Source: Limnospira fusiformis SAG 85.79 (GTDB lineage: Bacteria > Cyanobacteriota > Cyanobacteriia > Cyanobacteriales > Microcoleaceae). From it: DNA of 64,000 nt. Below, one piece after another: positions 26,121-35,339 of this stretch; positions within the stretch are counted from its first letter, which is position 1; each line of letters opens with the position of its first letter. Location of the stretch: contig NZ_CP051185.1 of NCBI RefSeq assembly GCF_012516315.1, forward strand, positions 827,459 through 891,458, read 5' to 3'. The notes beneath the pieces are model-generated. The model did not search any database, was not told the origin of the DNA, and saw only the letters and a list, made by a program, of their open reading frames with translations. The position numbers and the translations under genes were made by a program.

Positions 26121-26442
26121 TGTGTTTTCTCCTCTCTCAAATATCTAGGCTTCTCGATTTGTCTTGAACGGGACAAATTTATGAGCGAGCCTACATAAAA
26201 CTTTACAATATCCTGATCATATACCATCAACGGTCACTAAAACAAATCTAGTCGGGCTAACTTTGGTTTGTGAAGGTCTGCCCCCTCGGCTTATCTCCTA
26301 CCCGGTGGCAGGTAAACCCCAGTATCTTGGTGCAATTAGTTTTGAGAATACCGCGCTTTAATGCCCATTTAGGGGATGGTTCTGCATTCAGGGATGATTC
26401 CCATCGGCTAACTTACTAAACCCGCCGGGCGGCTTGTCAAAG
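26121..26442. other. Gap between sodB and the DUF58 gene
   Basis: About 320 bp with the sodB promoter near its left end. The part next to the DUF58 stop is GC-rich (AACCCGCCGGGCGGCTTG-type inverted repeat near 26418-26435) and could be a terminator. No gene or RNA recognised. Confidence 0.4.
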
Positions 26443-27624
26443 TCAATTATTTTGGGCCTGCAATTGTGGAACCAGAGGTTCAGCGGGATTAATCCTTACA
26501 CCGGGACAGGGAGCGATCGCATCGGAGCCATATTGCATCCCCAACCCGGAGCGCGCGCCATGATTTTGTGGGGCAGGCAGTGGCCAAAGTAGCCAACGAC
26601 TCTGAGGGGAAAGGCTCATGATACTGTCAGAATTTTGAGTAATCCAAATCAGTGGAACATCAGGGCGGTCAATGGTGCTATTAGATTGACCCGCAATAAC
26701 CCCAGCCAAAACGGAGAGAACGCCCCAATTGCCTTCCACCAGTCCGTCGGAGGCAGTCCATAGCCGTACATTAAGTTGAGCGCGACGAGCGTAGAAATAA
26801 AGAGAAGCAGCCACAGAAACGGCGGTTTCAAAATCGGTATGGTCCCAAGAAAATGCACTATCAAGACAAATAACTACTTCCTGACCCCCAATAGCGACCT
26901 CCAATTCTCGGACTCGTAGATCCCCATAGCGAGCACTAGAACGCCAATGAATCAGTCTAGTAGGGTCGCCGATACGATAAGGGCGTAAAGTGCGAGTAAT
27001 GCCTTCTGTGGCTTGATCAAGGCGAAAGCAAGAGTAAATCTCTGGACCTTGGTCTACTTCAATGCTATCAACAATAGGACAAGCAGTTAAAGGCAATACG
27101 GTGGGATAAACAATAGCTGTAGCAGGAACTTGGCGATCGCGACTACACCAAAATAACCCCAGGGGAGAAGCCGATCGCAGTCTCACCCCAGACCAATGGT
27201 AAATCCCCCGGCGTTTAGTAATACGGGAATATTTCCAGTGATAAACTTGTCCGGGTCCAATGACATCAATAGACTCCGAAGCATCTCCCAACTCTGTGGG
27301 GAGGCGATCGTAAATTTGAAATAGGGGACAAGATTTTTTCGACTGGTTTTCGATTTCCAGTTCAAAAGTGAGGCGCGAGCCCACACTGACCGGAGTAATA
27401 GGGTAGCGGCGAACCTGAAGGGGACGAAGACTCCGCCCTGGCAGAATTGCCGCGGCCAATAACAAAGCCAACCCCATACCACTAATCACATACAGCCACC
27501 CTGCCATAGTATTAGTAGCAGCCCCAAAGAAAAAAACCGTCAGAAACCCTAACAGCCAACCAGCATAAGCCGGAGTTACCCAGTTACGTTCTAACCAATT
27601 AGTAATTTTGCGTTTTGACCCCAT
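26443..27624 (-). CDS. DUF58 family membrane protein
   Basis: 393 residues. Two membrane segments near the N-terminus (about 16-60), a beta-rich domain, then the DUF58 hallmark YRIGDPTRLIHWRSSAR (about residues 205-221) followed by a von Willebrand A-like fold (VVICLDSAFSW). Family members are usually encoded with MoxR ATPases and transglutaminase-like proteins; none is adjacent here. The exact role is unknown. The upstream small frame at 27591-27809 overlaps its start. Confidence 0.88.
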   Translation of the reverse strand: MGSKRKITNWLERNWVTPAYAGWLLGFLTVFFFGAATNTMAGWLYVISGMGLALLLAAAILPGRSLRPLQVRRYPITPVSVGSRLTFELEIENQSKKSCPLFQIYDRLPTELGDASESIDVIGPGQVYHWKYSRITKRRGIYHWSGVRLRSASPLGLFWCSRDRQVPATAIVYPTVLPLTACPIVDSIEVDQGPEIYSCFRLDQATEGITRTLRPYRIGDPTRLIHWRSSARYGDLRVRELEVAIGGQEVVICLDSAFSWDHTDFETAVSVAASLYFYARRAQLNVRLWTASDGLVEGNWGVLSVLAGVIAGQSNSTIDRPDVPLIWITQNSDSIMSLSPQSRWLLWPLPAPQNHGARSGLGMQYGSDAIAPCPGVRINPAEPLVPQLQAQNN

Positions 27625-27809
27625 AACATAATATCGCGCCGCTCACACCAGGATAACCAAAGTTCAACAAAAACTCCAGAAGTTTCCGGTTTCATCAGAA
27701 AAACTGGAAACAGTCTATAATTTTGGCGATCGCCCAACTGGCAAAAAAACCAAGAAGCCTCGCGCCTACTGGTTAGCTGAATGTCAATTTTGAGCAATTG
27801 GGCTAACAT
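27591..27809 (-). CDS. Small unrecognised protein upstream of the DUF58 gene
   Basis: 72 residues (MLAQLLKIDIQLTSRREASW, ending GQNAKLLIG) on the same strand, overlapping the DUF58 start by 34 bp in another frame. The composition is protein-like (W, F, Y, conserved-looking GDRQNYRLFPVFL), but no family is recognised. A group II intron begins 30 bp upstream of its ATG. Could be a real small gene or an incidental frame. Confidence 0.42.
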   Translation of the reverse strand: MLAQLLKIDIQLTSRREASWFFCQLGDRQNYRLFPVFLMKPETSGVFVELWLSWCERRDIMLWGQNAKLLIG

Positions 27810-27839
27810 GAGATCCTCAATGCTATATTCTATGATTTG

Positions 27840-30422
27840 GTGCGAGACGTTTAGGAGTCAAATAAGGCTGCAATGCCTGAAATAACCTCCTAGTGGGACT
27901 TTCACCCCTTGGTGAAATATAAGGGACTCGTACCCTGACCATCCCATAACTGTTTATATGTCCCAACGTTTGGTATAGAAATATACAAAACAAGGCAGGG
28001 AACTCAAGGTCAAAACGCTAAATTGGAAATCTTAATGATTCCTTAACAATTGCGTTGAGAGTAACGGCGATAGCCACCCCCAGTTTTGGGAATCACAACC
28101 CCAGGATTGAAGCGGGGAACGGAAGGCGTGAAGTAGAACCTACTACCAAAAGCGACCACTGCCAACCATCCATGACTAAGGAAATCTGAATGTTCCGACT
28201 TGAACCACCGTAAAGAATAAGTAGCGAAACAGGTTGACACGCTGCGTTCAAAAGAATAAGGGGAAAAGTAGGGTAATTATATCAATACCTACACAGACCT
28301 TTAAAAGTACCCCGGTGGATAGGACAAGTCTAAAGATGGAATGCCCATATAAACGGAACGTTGTAAACCCTTTTAGGCTCTGATTATCTGGTCGAGATAG
28401 TCAGTAGTGAAAGTGTAAGCGCAAGCCTATTAGGGGGTGAGATGTGACCAGAAGCCAATGCCCAACTGTAATGGTAGGGATATGCTAACGGGTCACGGTT
28501 TGATTGTAAAGAATAGAGTCTAGTAGGAGTTACTATGACGAAAGCGAGTTTAAAGAAAGGGTTTGAGAAATCAAAGCCAATCAAGACTACGAATGTATGG
28601 AAACAAATTCCCTGGGCGAAAGTTCAGAGAAAAGTTTTCAAGCTCCAAAAGAGGATATTTCAAGCAGCTAAATCGGGACAGGACGCAAAAGCGAGAAGGT
28701 TGCAACGTCTATTGTGCAAATCATATTATGCCCGTCTACTAGCAGTACGGCGAGTGACCCAAGATAATCAAGGCAGGAAAACGGCTGGAGTCGATGGAAT
28801 GAGAGCAATCTCACCAAGGCAAAGGTTTAAACTTGTTGAGAACATTAAAGGAAATCTCAAAGTAAAACCACTGCGAAGGGTGTGGATTCCAAAACCTGGT
28901 AGGGATGAAAAACGCCCTCTAGGAATACCCACAATCCAAGATAGAGCGAGGCAAGCCTTGGTTAAGTCGGCTCTCGAACCTGAATGGGAATCGAGATTTG
29001 AAGACACCAGCTATGGGTTTAGACCAGGCAGGTCTGCCCATGATGCAATATCCAGAATCTTTCAGAGTATCAACAAAGGAGGTTATTACGTTCTGGATGC
29101 AGATATAGCTAAATGTTTTGACCGAATAAACCATGATTACCTTCTGTCCAAAATTCATTGTCCAAGCAGTCTAAAAAGAGACCTGAAATCATGGCTCAAA
29201 GCAGGCGTGCTAGATAACGGTGTATTCGAGGATACAGAAGCAGGGACACCCCAAGGAGGGGTAATAAGTCCACTCCTAGCCAACATCGCACTGGATGGAA
29301 TGGTTAGGCTCATAAAAACAATGTATCCAAATAAAGGAACAACCTTTCAGGTAAACCTCATAAGATACGCCGATGATTTTGTGGTCATATCCAAAGACCT
29401 AAGAATCATTGAACAGTGCAAAATTGCCATTTCCGAATGGCTAAAACCTGTAGGACTAGAAATTAAACCCGAAAAGACTCGAATTTGCCATACACTCAAT
29501 CCTATTGAGTATAACGGCAAAACAGAAGTACCAGGATTTGATTTTCTAGGATTCAATATCAGGCAATATCCAGTAGGAAAATATAAATCTGGAAAAAGTG
29601 GGGGAAGAAGAAAAGGAGGCTTCCTATTTAACAAAACCCCACATAAAATGTTGGGTCTCAAAACCCACATCAAACCCAGTAAAAAAGCAGTTAAAGCCCA
29701 TACAGAAGCGATAAAAGGTGTAATAAAACAACATAAAAAAGCACCTCAATCAGTCCTGATTAGTAAACTAAACCCAATCATAAGGGGATGGTCAAACTAC
29801 TATTCAGGGGTCGTCTCATCAGAGACCTTCAATAAACTAGACCATATAACTTGGTCAATGTTACGGGCATGGACAGTATCAAGATGCGGAAAGGCAAATT
29901 ACGAAAAGCTAGGAAACTACTTCCACAAAGGAACGGTTAAACTTAGCAATGGGAAAGAAAGACATGAAAATTGGTTATTCAAGACTAAGGATGGATACCA
30001 ATTATGGAAACATAATTGGACTCCGATTGTCAGACACACCCTAATACGCCCAGACGCAACACCATACGACGGAAATTGGACTTACTGGGCAACCAGGAAA
30101 GGACAAGCAATCGAAACGTCAAACAGGGTAGCAAAACTACTCAAAAAGCAAAAGGGTAGGTGTACCTGGTGTGGACAGTATTTCGCACCATCGGATTTAG
30201 TTGAAGTAGACCACATTATACCTCGAAGCCAAGGTGGAAAGGATGAATATAAGAATCTTCAACTATTACACCGCCACTGTCACGATGATAAAACGGCGTT
30301 AGACAACGCCAATGCTGTATCCTTAACAATGGAACAGTCAGACTAGGAGCCGGATGAGGTGAAAGTCTCACGTCCGGTTTTGAATGGGAGGGGATGGAGG
30401 CGACTCCATTCTCGACCCCTAC
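27840..30422 (+). mobile_element. Complete group II intron with encoded maturase
   Basis: About 2.58 kb from GTGCGAGACGTTTAGGAG to the 3' end ...CTCGACCCCTAC. Domain V (GAGCCGGATGAGGTGAAAGT, then CGTCCGG) lies at about 30348-30384, after the maturase stop. The bases before the insertion (TGCTATATTCTATGATTTG) resemble those before the nested intron copies (TGCTATACT...), as expected for the exon-binding pairings. It lies between the DUF58 unit and the penicillin-binding protein gene and interrupts no recognisable coding frame. This is the likely parent of the ORF-less and fragmentary copies at 11.9-14.0 and 23.0-24.1 kb. Confidence 0.9.
28535..30346 (+). CDS. ltrA: Group II intron reverse transcriptase/maturase with HNH endonuclease
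   Basis: 603 residues. Reverse transcriptase blocks run from about residue 75 to 330 with the catalytic YADD at 278-281 and the GTPQGGVISPLLANI segment before it. Domain X (maturase) covers about 390-480, including GWSNYYSG. The tail is an HNH nuclease with CTWCG near 543 and VEVDHIIPRSQGG. This is a mobile, apparently active form: it helps the intron fold and splice and copies it into DNA targets. All motifs are intact. Confidence 0.96.
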   Translation: MTKASLKKGFEKSKPIKTTNVWKQIPWAKVQRKVFKLQKRIFQAAKSGQDAKARRLQRLLCKSYYARLLAVRRVTQDNQGRKTAGVDGMRAISPRQRFKLVENIKGNLKVKPLRRVWIPKPGRDEKRPLGIPTIQDRARQALVKSALEPEWESRFEDTSYGFRPGRSAHDAISRIFQSINKGGYYVLDADIAKCFDRINHDYLLSKIHCPSSLKRDLKSWLKAGVLDNGVFEDTEAGTPQGGVISPLLANIALDGMVRLIKTMYPNKGTTFQVNLIRYADDFVVISKDLRIIEQCKIAISEWLKPVGLEIKPEKTRICHTLNPIEYNGKTEVPGFDFLGFNIRQYPVGKYKSGKSGGRRKGGFLFNKTPHKMLGLKTHIKPSKKAVKAHTEAIKGVIKQHKKAPQSVLISKLNPIIRGWSNYYSGVVSSETFNKLDHITWSMLRAWTVSRCGKANYEKLGNYFHKGTVKLSNGKERHENWLFKTKDGYQLWKHNWTPIVRHTLIRPDATPYDGNWTYWATRKGQAIETSNRVAKLLKKQKGRCTWCGQYFAPSDLVEVDHIIPRSQGGKDEYKNLQLLHRHCHDDKTALDNANAVSLTMEQSD

Positions 30423-30506
30423 TAGCTAACAGGAGAAAAACTGGTCTAAGCTAATTATCAAGTTGAAAACCCTGTAGCTTTGTTTTCTGGAAGGAGTGGA
30501 ATCAGC

Positions 30507-32441
30507 GTGTCATTAACAAACGTAACAGTCCGAGGTAGACAAAGGCTTGAGTCGCCACCGTCAGGCTTATTTGACTTCATCCAGTCAGTAAGCAAAGTTA
30601 CCGCCGGAACCATATTGGGTACAACCATGTTAGCCAGTTCCGTGGTGGCAGGAGGGCTGGTGGGTCTAGCCGTTAGTTTCCGTAACTTACCAGACGTAAG
30701 GGTATTACAAAACTATATTCCCACCGAAACCACCCACATCTACGATATTCAGGGTAGACACTTAGCCAGCCTTCACGACGAAGCCAACCGAGAAGTAGTT
30801 TCTCTTGATGAAATATCCCCCCATGCAAAACGGGCGGTATTAGCTATTGAAGATAGCCATTTTTATGATCATCGGGGTATATATCCCACCGGGATAGTAC
30901 GAGCTATGCTTGCTAACCTGGAAAGGGGGAAAACCGTAGAGGGTGGTTCGACCATAACCATGCAGTTGGTGAAAAACCTGTTTTTATCCCCCAGCAGAAC
31001 CATTAGCAGAAAAGCGGCTGAGGCGGTCATGGCAATTCGCCTCGAACAAATTTTAGACAAAGACGAAATTCTAGAATTATACCTAAATCAGGTTTACTGG
31101 GGTCATAACCTTTATGGGATTGAAACCGCCGCCCAAAGCTATTTTAACAAACCAGCATCGGAGCTGAGATTATCTGAAGCGGCGATGATTGCGGGTTTAA
31201 TTTCCGCCCCAGAAGACTATAGCCCCTTTGTTAATTATCCACTAGCTAAACAACGACAGGCTCAAGTGCTTAACCGCATGGTAGATCTAAATTGGATTAC
31301 TCCAGAAGAGGCGGCGGAAGCTAGAAAAGAACCCCTATTAGTGGGTAGGATCACCTCATTTAGAACCAGTGAATTGCCATACGTGACGGAAGCGGTGGTT
31401 CAGGAGTTAACTAGGGAGTTTGGTCGTGATGCCGTCCTGAAAGGGGGAATGCGGGTTCAAACGACCATTGATTTGAACTTCCAGCGCATGGCAGAAAGAA
31501 CGGTGAGGGAATGGCACGATCGCCTTTATTATCGAGGAGTATATCGCGATCGCAATAACGGTCAAATCGCATTAGCCGCCGTAGACCCCACTACCCATTT
31601 TGTCAAAGCCATGGTGGGAGGGTCTGATTATAATAAAAGCCAGTTCAACCGAGCTATTCAGGCTCAACGGCAACCTGGATCCGCCTTTAAGCCATTTGTT
31701 TACTATGCCGCCTTCGCTACCGGTAGATACGCTCCTAGTACCATTGTTCAAGATACCCCTGTTAGCTATCGCGACGGGTCTGGGTATTATTCACCCCGCA
31801 ACTATGGCGGTGGCTTCTCCGGCGCTGTTACCATTAGATCAGCTTTAGAGACCTCCCTGAATATTCCGGCCGTCAAGCTGGGTCAATCTGTAGGACTCAA
31901 TCAGGTAATCGAGGTTTGTCGCCTCCTGGGAATTACTAGCCCTATGGAGCCCGTCATTTCCTTACCACTAGGATCTGTGGATCTCACCCCTATGGAAATG
32001 GCTGCATCTTTTGCTACTTTTGCTAATGACGGTTGGCATTCTGACCCCACTTTTATTGTACAAGTCACTGATAGCCAGGGAAATGTCTTGCTTGACAATA
32101 CCCCATCACCTCGCTTAGTTCTGAATCAGTGGGCTGTTGCCTCCCTAAATGATGTGTTGCAAGGGGTAATTACCAGTGGTACTGCCACCAGCGCCCGACT
32201 AGGACGACCAGCAGCCGGGAAAACTGGGACTACATCCTCCGAACGCGATGTCTGGTTTGTGGGTTATACTCCCCATTTATCGACAGCGGTTTGGGTTGGT
32301 AATGATGACTTCACTCGACTGGCTAGGGGAGTCACAGGAGGAACTGTCGCTGCTCCGGTATGGCGGGACTTTATGAGTCGTGCCTCTGTAGGGAAACCTC
32401 AAACTGGTTTTACTCCCGCTTCCAATTTTCCCCGACCTTAA
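30507..32441 (+). CDS. Class A penicillin-binding protein (PBP1A-like)
   Basis: A bifunctional peptidoglycan glycosyltransferase and transpeptidase anchored by one N-terminal helix (about residues 30-55). The GT51 domain shows EDSHFYDHRGI and EGGSTITMQLVKNL. The transpeptidase domain shows the SxxK serine in PGSAFKPF, SLN in ETSLNIPAVK, and KTGTT. I choose GTG 30507, 10 nt after AAGGAG, over an upstream TTG at 30480; this gives about 644 residues. The sequence before it is the 3' flank of the group II intron, so its promoter may have been affected by that insertion. Confidence 0.93.
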   Translation: MSLTNVTVRGRQRLESPPSGLFDFIQSVSKVTAGTILGTTMLASSVVAGGLVGLAVSFRNLPDVRVLQNYIPTETTHIYDIQGRHLASLHDEANREVVSLDEISPHAKRAVLAIEDSHFYDHRGIYPTGIVRAMLANLERGKTVEGGSTITMQLVKNLFLSPSRTISRKAAEAVMAIRLEQILDKDEILELYLNQVYWGHNLYGIETAAQSYFNKPASELRLSEAAMIAGLISAPEDYSPFVNYPLAKQRQAQVLNRMVDLNWITPEEAAEARKEPLLVGRITSFRTSELPYVTEAVVQELTREFGRDAVLKGGMRVQTTIDLNFQRMAERTVREWHDRLYYRGVYRDRNNGQIALAAVDPTTHFVKAMVGGSDYNKSQFNRAIQAQRQPGSAFKPFVYYAAFATGRYAPSTIVQDTPVSYRDGSGYYSPRNYGGGFSGAVTIRSALETSLNIPAVKLGQSVGLNQVIEVCRLLGITSPMEPVISLPLGSVDLTPMEMAASFATFANDGWHSDPTFIVQVTDSQGNVLLDNTPSPRLVLNQWAVASLNDVLQGVITSGTATSARLGRPAAGKTGTTSSERDVWFVGYTPHLSTAVWVGNDDFTRLARGVTGGTVAAPVWRDFMSRASVGKPQTGFTPASNFPRP

Positions 32442-32516
32442 CCGGATGGGCAACAGGTGAGATTGAGATCGTACAATAGAATAAAGTCCCTAAATCATAC
32501 TCAGTCTTGAGTTGAG

Positions 32517-32538
32517 CCTCCGGGATCAACCCCGGAGG
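32517..32538 (+). terminator. Inverted repeat CCTCCGGG/CCCGGAGG
   Basis: Perfect 8-bp GC-rich stem with a 6-nt loop, 75 bp after the penicillin-binding protein stop, followed by GTATTGGGTTTTC. It may end transcription of that gene or form the leader of the next one. Confidence 0.5.
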
Positions 32539-32570
32539 TATTGGGTTTTCTGAATTAGGATGTTTGCGCC

Positions 32571-32798
32571 ATGAATCTAAATACTTCTTCGACCTCTAGT
32601 GTACCAAGCAAAGTAGAGGTTTCTATCCATATTGATTCGGAATTATTGGATCAGGTCAAGCACTTGACTAATGATCCCAGTAAAGTCATTGAAACCGCTC
32701 TCCGACAATGGTTGCGGGGAGAACGCCCAGAAGATGATTTGGCTTTGAGTCTACAACGTAACCCTCCCGTGCCACCCCGGGGCGAGTGGAATGATTGA
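32571..32798 (+). CDS. Ribbon-helix-helix protein, antitoxin-like, without a toxin gene
   Basis: 75 residues: beta strand VEVSIHIDSELLDQVK, helices around SKVIETALRQWLRGE, then a short disordered tail rich in Pro (NPPVPPRGEWND). This layout resembles type II antitoxins (CcdA-like). No toxin frame follows; the next recognisable sequence is a decayed TnpB end on the other strand. Either an orphan regulator or the surviving half of a toxin-antitoxin pair. Confidence 0.7.
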   Translation: MNLNTSSTSSVPSKVEVSIHIDSELLDQVKHLTNDPSKVIETALRQWLRGERPEDDLALSLQRNPPVPPRGEWND

Positions 32799-32874
32799 AC
32801 AAAAACAGCGACGCACTCGGTCTACCTCACCGCCGGCAGGTCCGCAGGCAGGTGGGGAGAGCCTCATCAAAAAT

Positions 32875-32996
32875 CTAGCATAGCCGGCGTGTTTGACCAT
32901 CAAGCCACCTTGATGGTCATTGAGTTGGGGGCGGAAAGCCTTGTAAACCACGGTGCGATCGCCAGACTGATCCGGGTTCAATGTGTCAGTTGACAT
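32875..32996 (-). pseudogene. Decayed N-terminal fragment of an IS200/IS605-type TnpB
   Basis: On the minus strand, a short stretch (VYKAFRPQLNDHQ..LMVKHAGYARF) aligns with the start of the intact TnpB at 40788 (MPYKAFRTKLKLNDRQATLM). The frame then breaks down within about 35 residues. Remnant of a deleted element. Confidence 0.6.
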
Positions 32997-32999
32997 TGT

Positions 33000-33486
33000 A
33001 CCCTAAAACGGGTACAATGGATGGGCAAGGTGGTGTTTAAGCCTTGACCGAAGCGGGTCAGCACCCCCGGCTGAAGCACGGGGGCTTCGTGCCCCCCTTT
33101 CAGGTAGCTGACCAGCTATAGCCTTAACTGGCTCCGTTCAGAGCAAGAGTTAAAGTTCCTACCCTGGAATGTGTGCTAGTTCCAGGCTCATGAACCGAAT
33201 CGTTAAACATCTCTAAGGGGTTAAGGACGTGCGATTTGGATAGTACCGACTCTGAACATTGGCGTTAGCGCAGCGTGCGCGTTAGCGCAAGCGCAAACAT
33301 TACCCCGCAAGGGAGTCGGAGCCAACCATAGCTCCATGGAGGGGCAACCATACCCCTCCACCCCGCAAGGGGGTGCTGGCGGCTAAAGCCGCTTGAGTCG
33401 GTTTTCCTCTCCGTGATTTATCACGGAGCTTCCAACCCTCCCAGGAGTTTTACGTGATTTGTGCGTGATATAAATAGCTGATACAT
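33000..33486 (-). ncRNA. Hairpin-rich non-coding tract, possible TnpB guide (omega) RNA region
   Basis: Directly downstream of an IS607-type tnpB on the minus strand, about 480 bp without a gene and with several hairpins. CCCCCG and CGGGGG flank a 9-nt loop near 33068-33092 in a context (GAAGCCCCCGTGCTTC) typical of IS200/IS605 right-end guide RNAs. GCTCCGTG pairs with CACGGAG at about 33400-33430, and GCGTTAGCGC words recur near 33263-33295. The assignment as guide RNA is an inference from position and shape. Confidence 0.35.
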
Positions 33487-34684
33487 TTACGCGACATTTA
33501 TCCGGCTATTGCCTGACAATGCGACGATAGCACTATTACCCGTTAAGGTAACAGAGGCGGTATCCCGCAAAGCTTTTAGAAAGATTCCAAAAGCACCGTT
33601 CCAGTCCCTGGGTAGAGTGAACCCACACTCAGGACATCGGAACACTTTTGAGCCACCTAGCTGGGAATGCACATGACCACAGTGAGTACAGGTTTTGCTG
33701 GTGTATTCTTCCGTCACATCTACAACTGTGGTTCCAGTTATCTCGGCTTGATGTCTCAGGGTTAGTTTGAATCGATAATGCGCCCATGTCAGCATGGCGC
33801 GGGCAGTCTTGGATTTGATTTTCCGCTTGGCTTTGGCAACCATGTTGGAAGTCTCGAAGGTCGGCAGAAAAATTATGCTGTAGTTGTGAGTCAAGTAGTG
33901 AGCAATTTGTTTGTGGGCTTCATCAACTAGATTGCGGATTTTGGTTCTCATTCGTTGAGCCGCTTGCCTCATCCGTCGCCTTCTTGAACGACAGGGTTCC
34001 TTGGCGATTCGGCTCATCAAATCATCCAAATGTTGACATAGCCTAGTAATGCGTCCAATATCCTCGGAGCCCAATTCCAGAAATCGTGAACCATCAAACC
34101 CGGTTATGAAAGTTCGCACACCCGGGTCTAATGCAATTACGCCATTCGCTTCAGTTGGGGTAACGGCAACAGGTTCAGGAAACACCGCAAACCATCGACC
34201 TTTGGTAAACACCAACTGAGTCCCTTGCCCGCAAGTTTTAGGGATGGGTTCGGAAACCATGAAAGTTAATCCTTTCGTTAGTCTTGGATACCAACTCCCT
34301 GAAGAGAAATTAGTATTATTGAACTTAATCCCTTGAGAGCTGTCACGACAACTTCTAAACCTGGCATCAGGACTGGCGGTCAAAGCCTGATAGGCATCAA
34401 AGATGGCATTTTGCCGAATGTGGCAGGGTGTTTCTTTGACCCATTCGGGTAAGTCACTCTGCATCACTTCCGCAGCGTAACTTTAACTTGCTTAGTCGTT
34501 TACCACTCCGGGATAATGCAATTGCTTGGTTGTAGCAATACCGACAAGCAGCCAGCCATTTACGCCAGACTTGATTTAGCTCTAGGCTGGGGTAAATCCG
34601 GATCTTCTTTGACCTGAGTTTTGTATTTACTCCGTCCGTATAATCGGGAACTGAAGCAGTGGAGGATGGCGAGGATGTCCTCAA
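33487..34684 (-). pseudogene. tnpB: IS607-type TnpB, frameshifted
   Basis: The N-terminal part (SKKIRIYPSLELNQVW, then ACRYCYNQAIALS) lies in one frame to about 34454 and the rest (from about 34467) in another, joined by a one-base shift near GGAAGTGATGCAGAG. The second part has RuvC-I ALDPGVRTF, RuvC-II IFLPTFETS, a zinc ribbon (CTHCGHVH, then CPECG) and RuvC-III RDWNGAF. The N-terminus overlaps the end of tnpA, as is usual in IS607. No clear start codon is visible. Confidence 0.82.
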
Positions 34685-35165
34685 CCATTTCTGGTTCTGG
34701 ACTGAGACTTGTCTGGTTGAGAATCATGAGTGAGCAACTGTTTTGCTCACAGAGCCATCGAAACAAGTCAAATCCAAATCTGGCCAATCGGTCTGGGTGG
34801 GCAACGACAACCATGCGGACATCTCCTGACAAATGATGTCCCAGTAAGGCCAGCATTTTCTTTCCCTTGAAGTTGAGCCCGCCTCGGATTTCTGAGACGA
34901 CTTCTGCTTCGGGGTAGAGGTTGGACAGTGCGGCCACTTGTCGGTTGAGGTCGGACTGCTGGGCGCGGTTACTAACTCTGGCATAGATAACGACTTTGCG
35001 TTTGTCACTGCCTGATTTGGCAGTATATCACTCAACGTTGTATCGTCGTTGCCCAGCGGGGGTTCTGATGGTCTCGATTGAGCCATTGTCGTCCCATCTG
35101 CGGAGTGTTCTTTCATGGACTCCAAGGATTTGGGCGGCTTCCTTGGGTTTGACATATCTGGCAAT
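34560..35165 (-). pseudogene. tnpA: IS607-type serine recombinase TnpA with an in-frame stop
   Basis: Reading one frame from 35165 gives a MerR-like helix (EAAQILGVHERTLRRWDDNG), RTPAGQRRYNVE, then TGA at 35028-35030, then the resolvase fold with the catalytic serine in YARVSNRAQQSDL and VVVAHPDRLARF. The residue at the start position aligned with copy 1 is ATT rather than ATG. The nonsense codon and lost start make it inactive. The promoter-like TATAAT lies near 35192. Confidence 0.8.
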
Positions 35166-35339
35166 AGGTTTATCCTCAACCCTTCTCGCTTATTATACCG
35201 TATTGCCCTAAAATATTAACCGAATTTGTGATTAAATCATGCTCTTTCAAGATTCTGTTTCTAGCAGATAGAAAGATAGATCCACATCTGGGATAATTAA
35301 ATTATTCCAGATTTTGCAATACTCAGAAACTTCCGGCTA

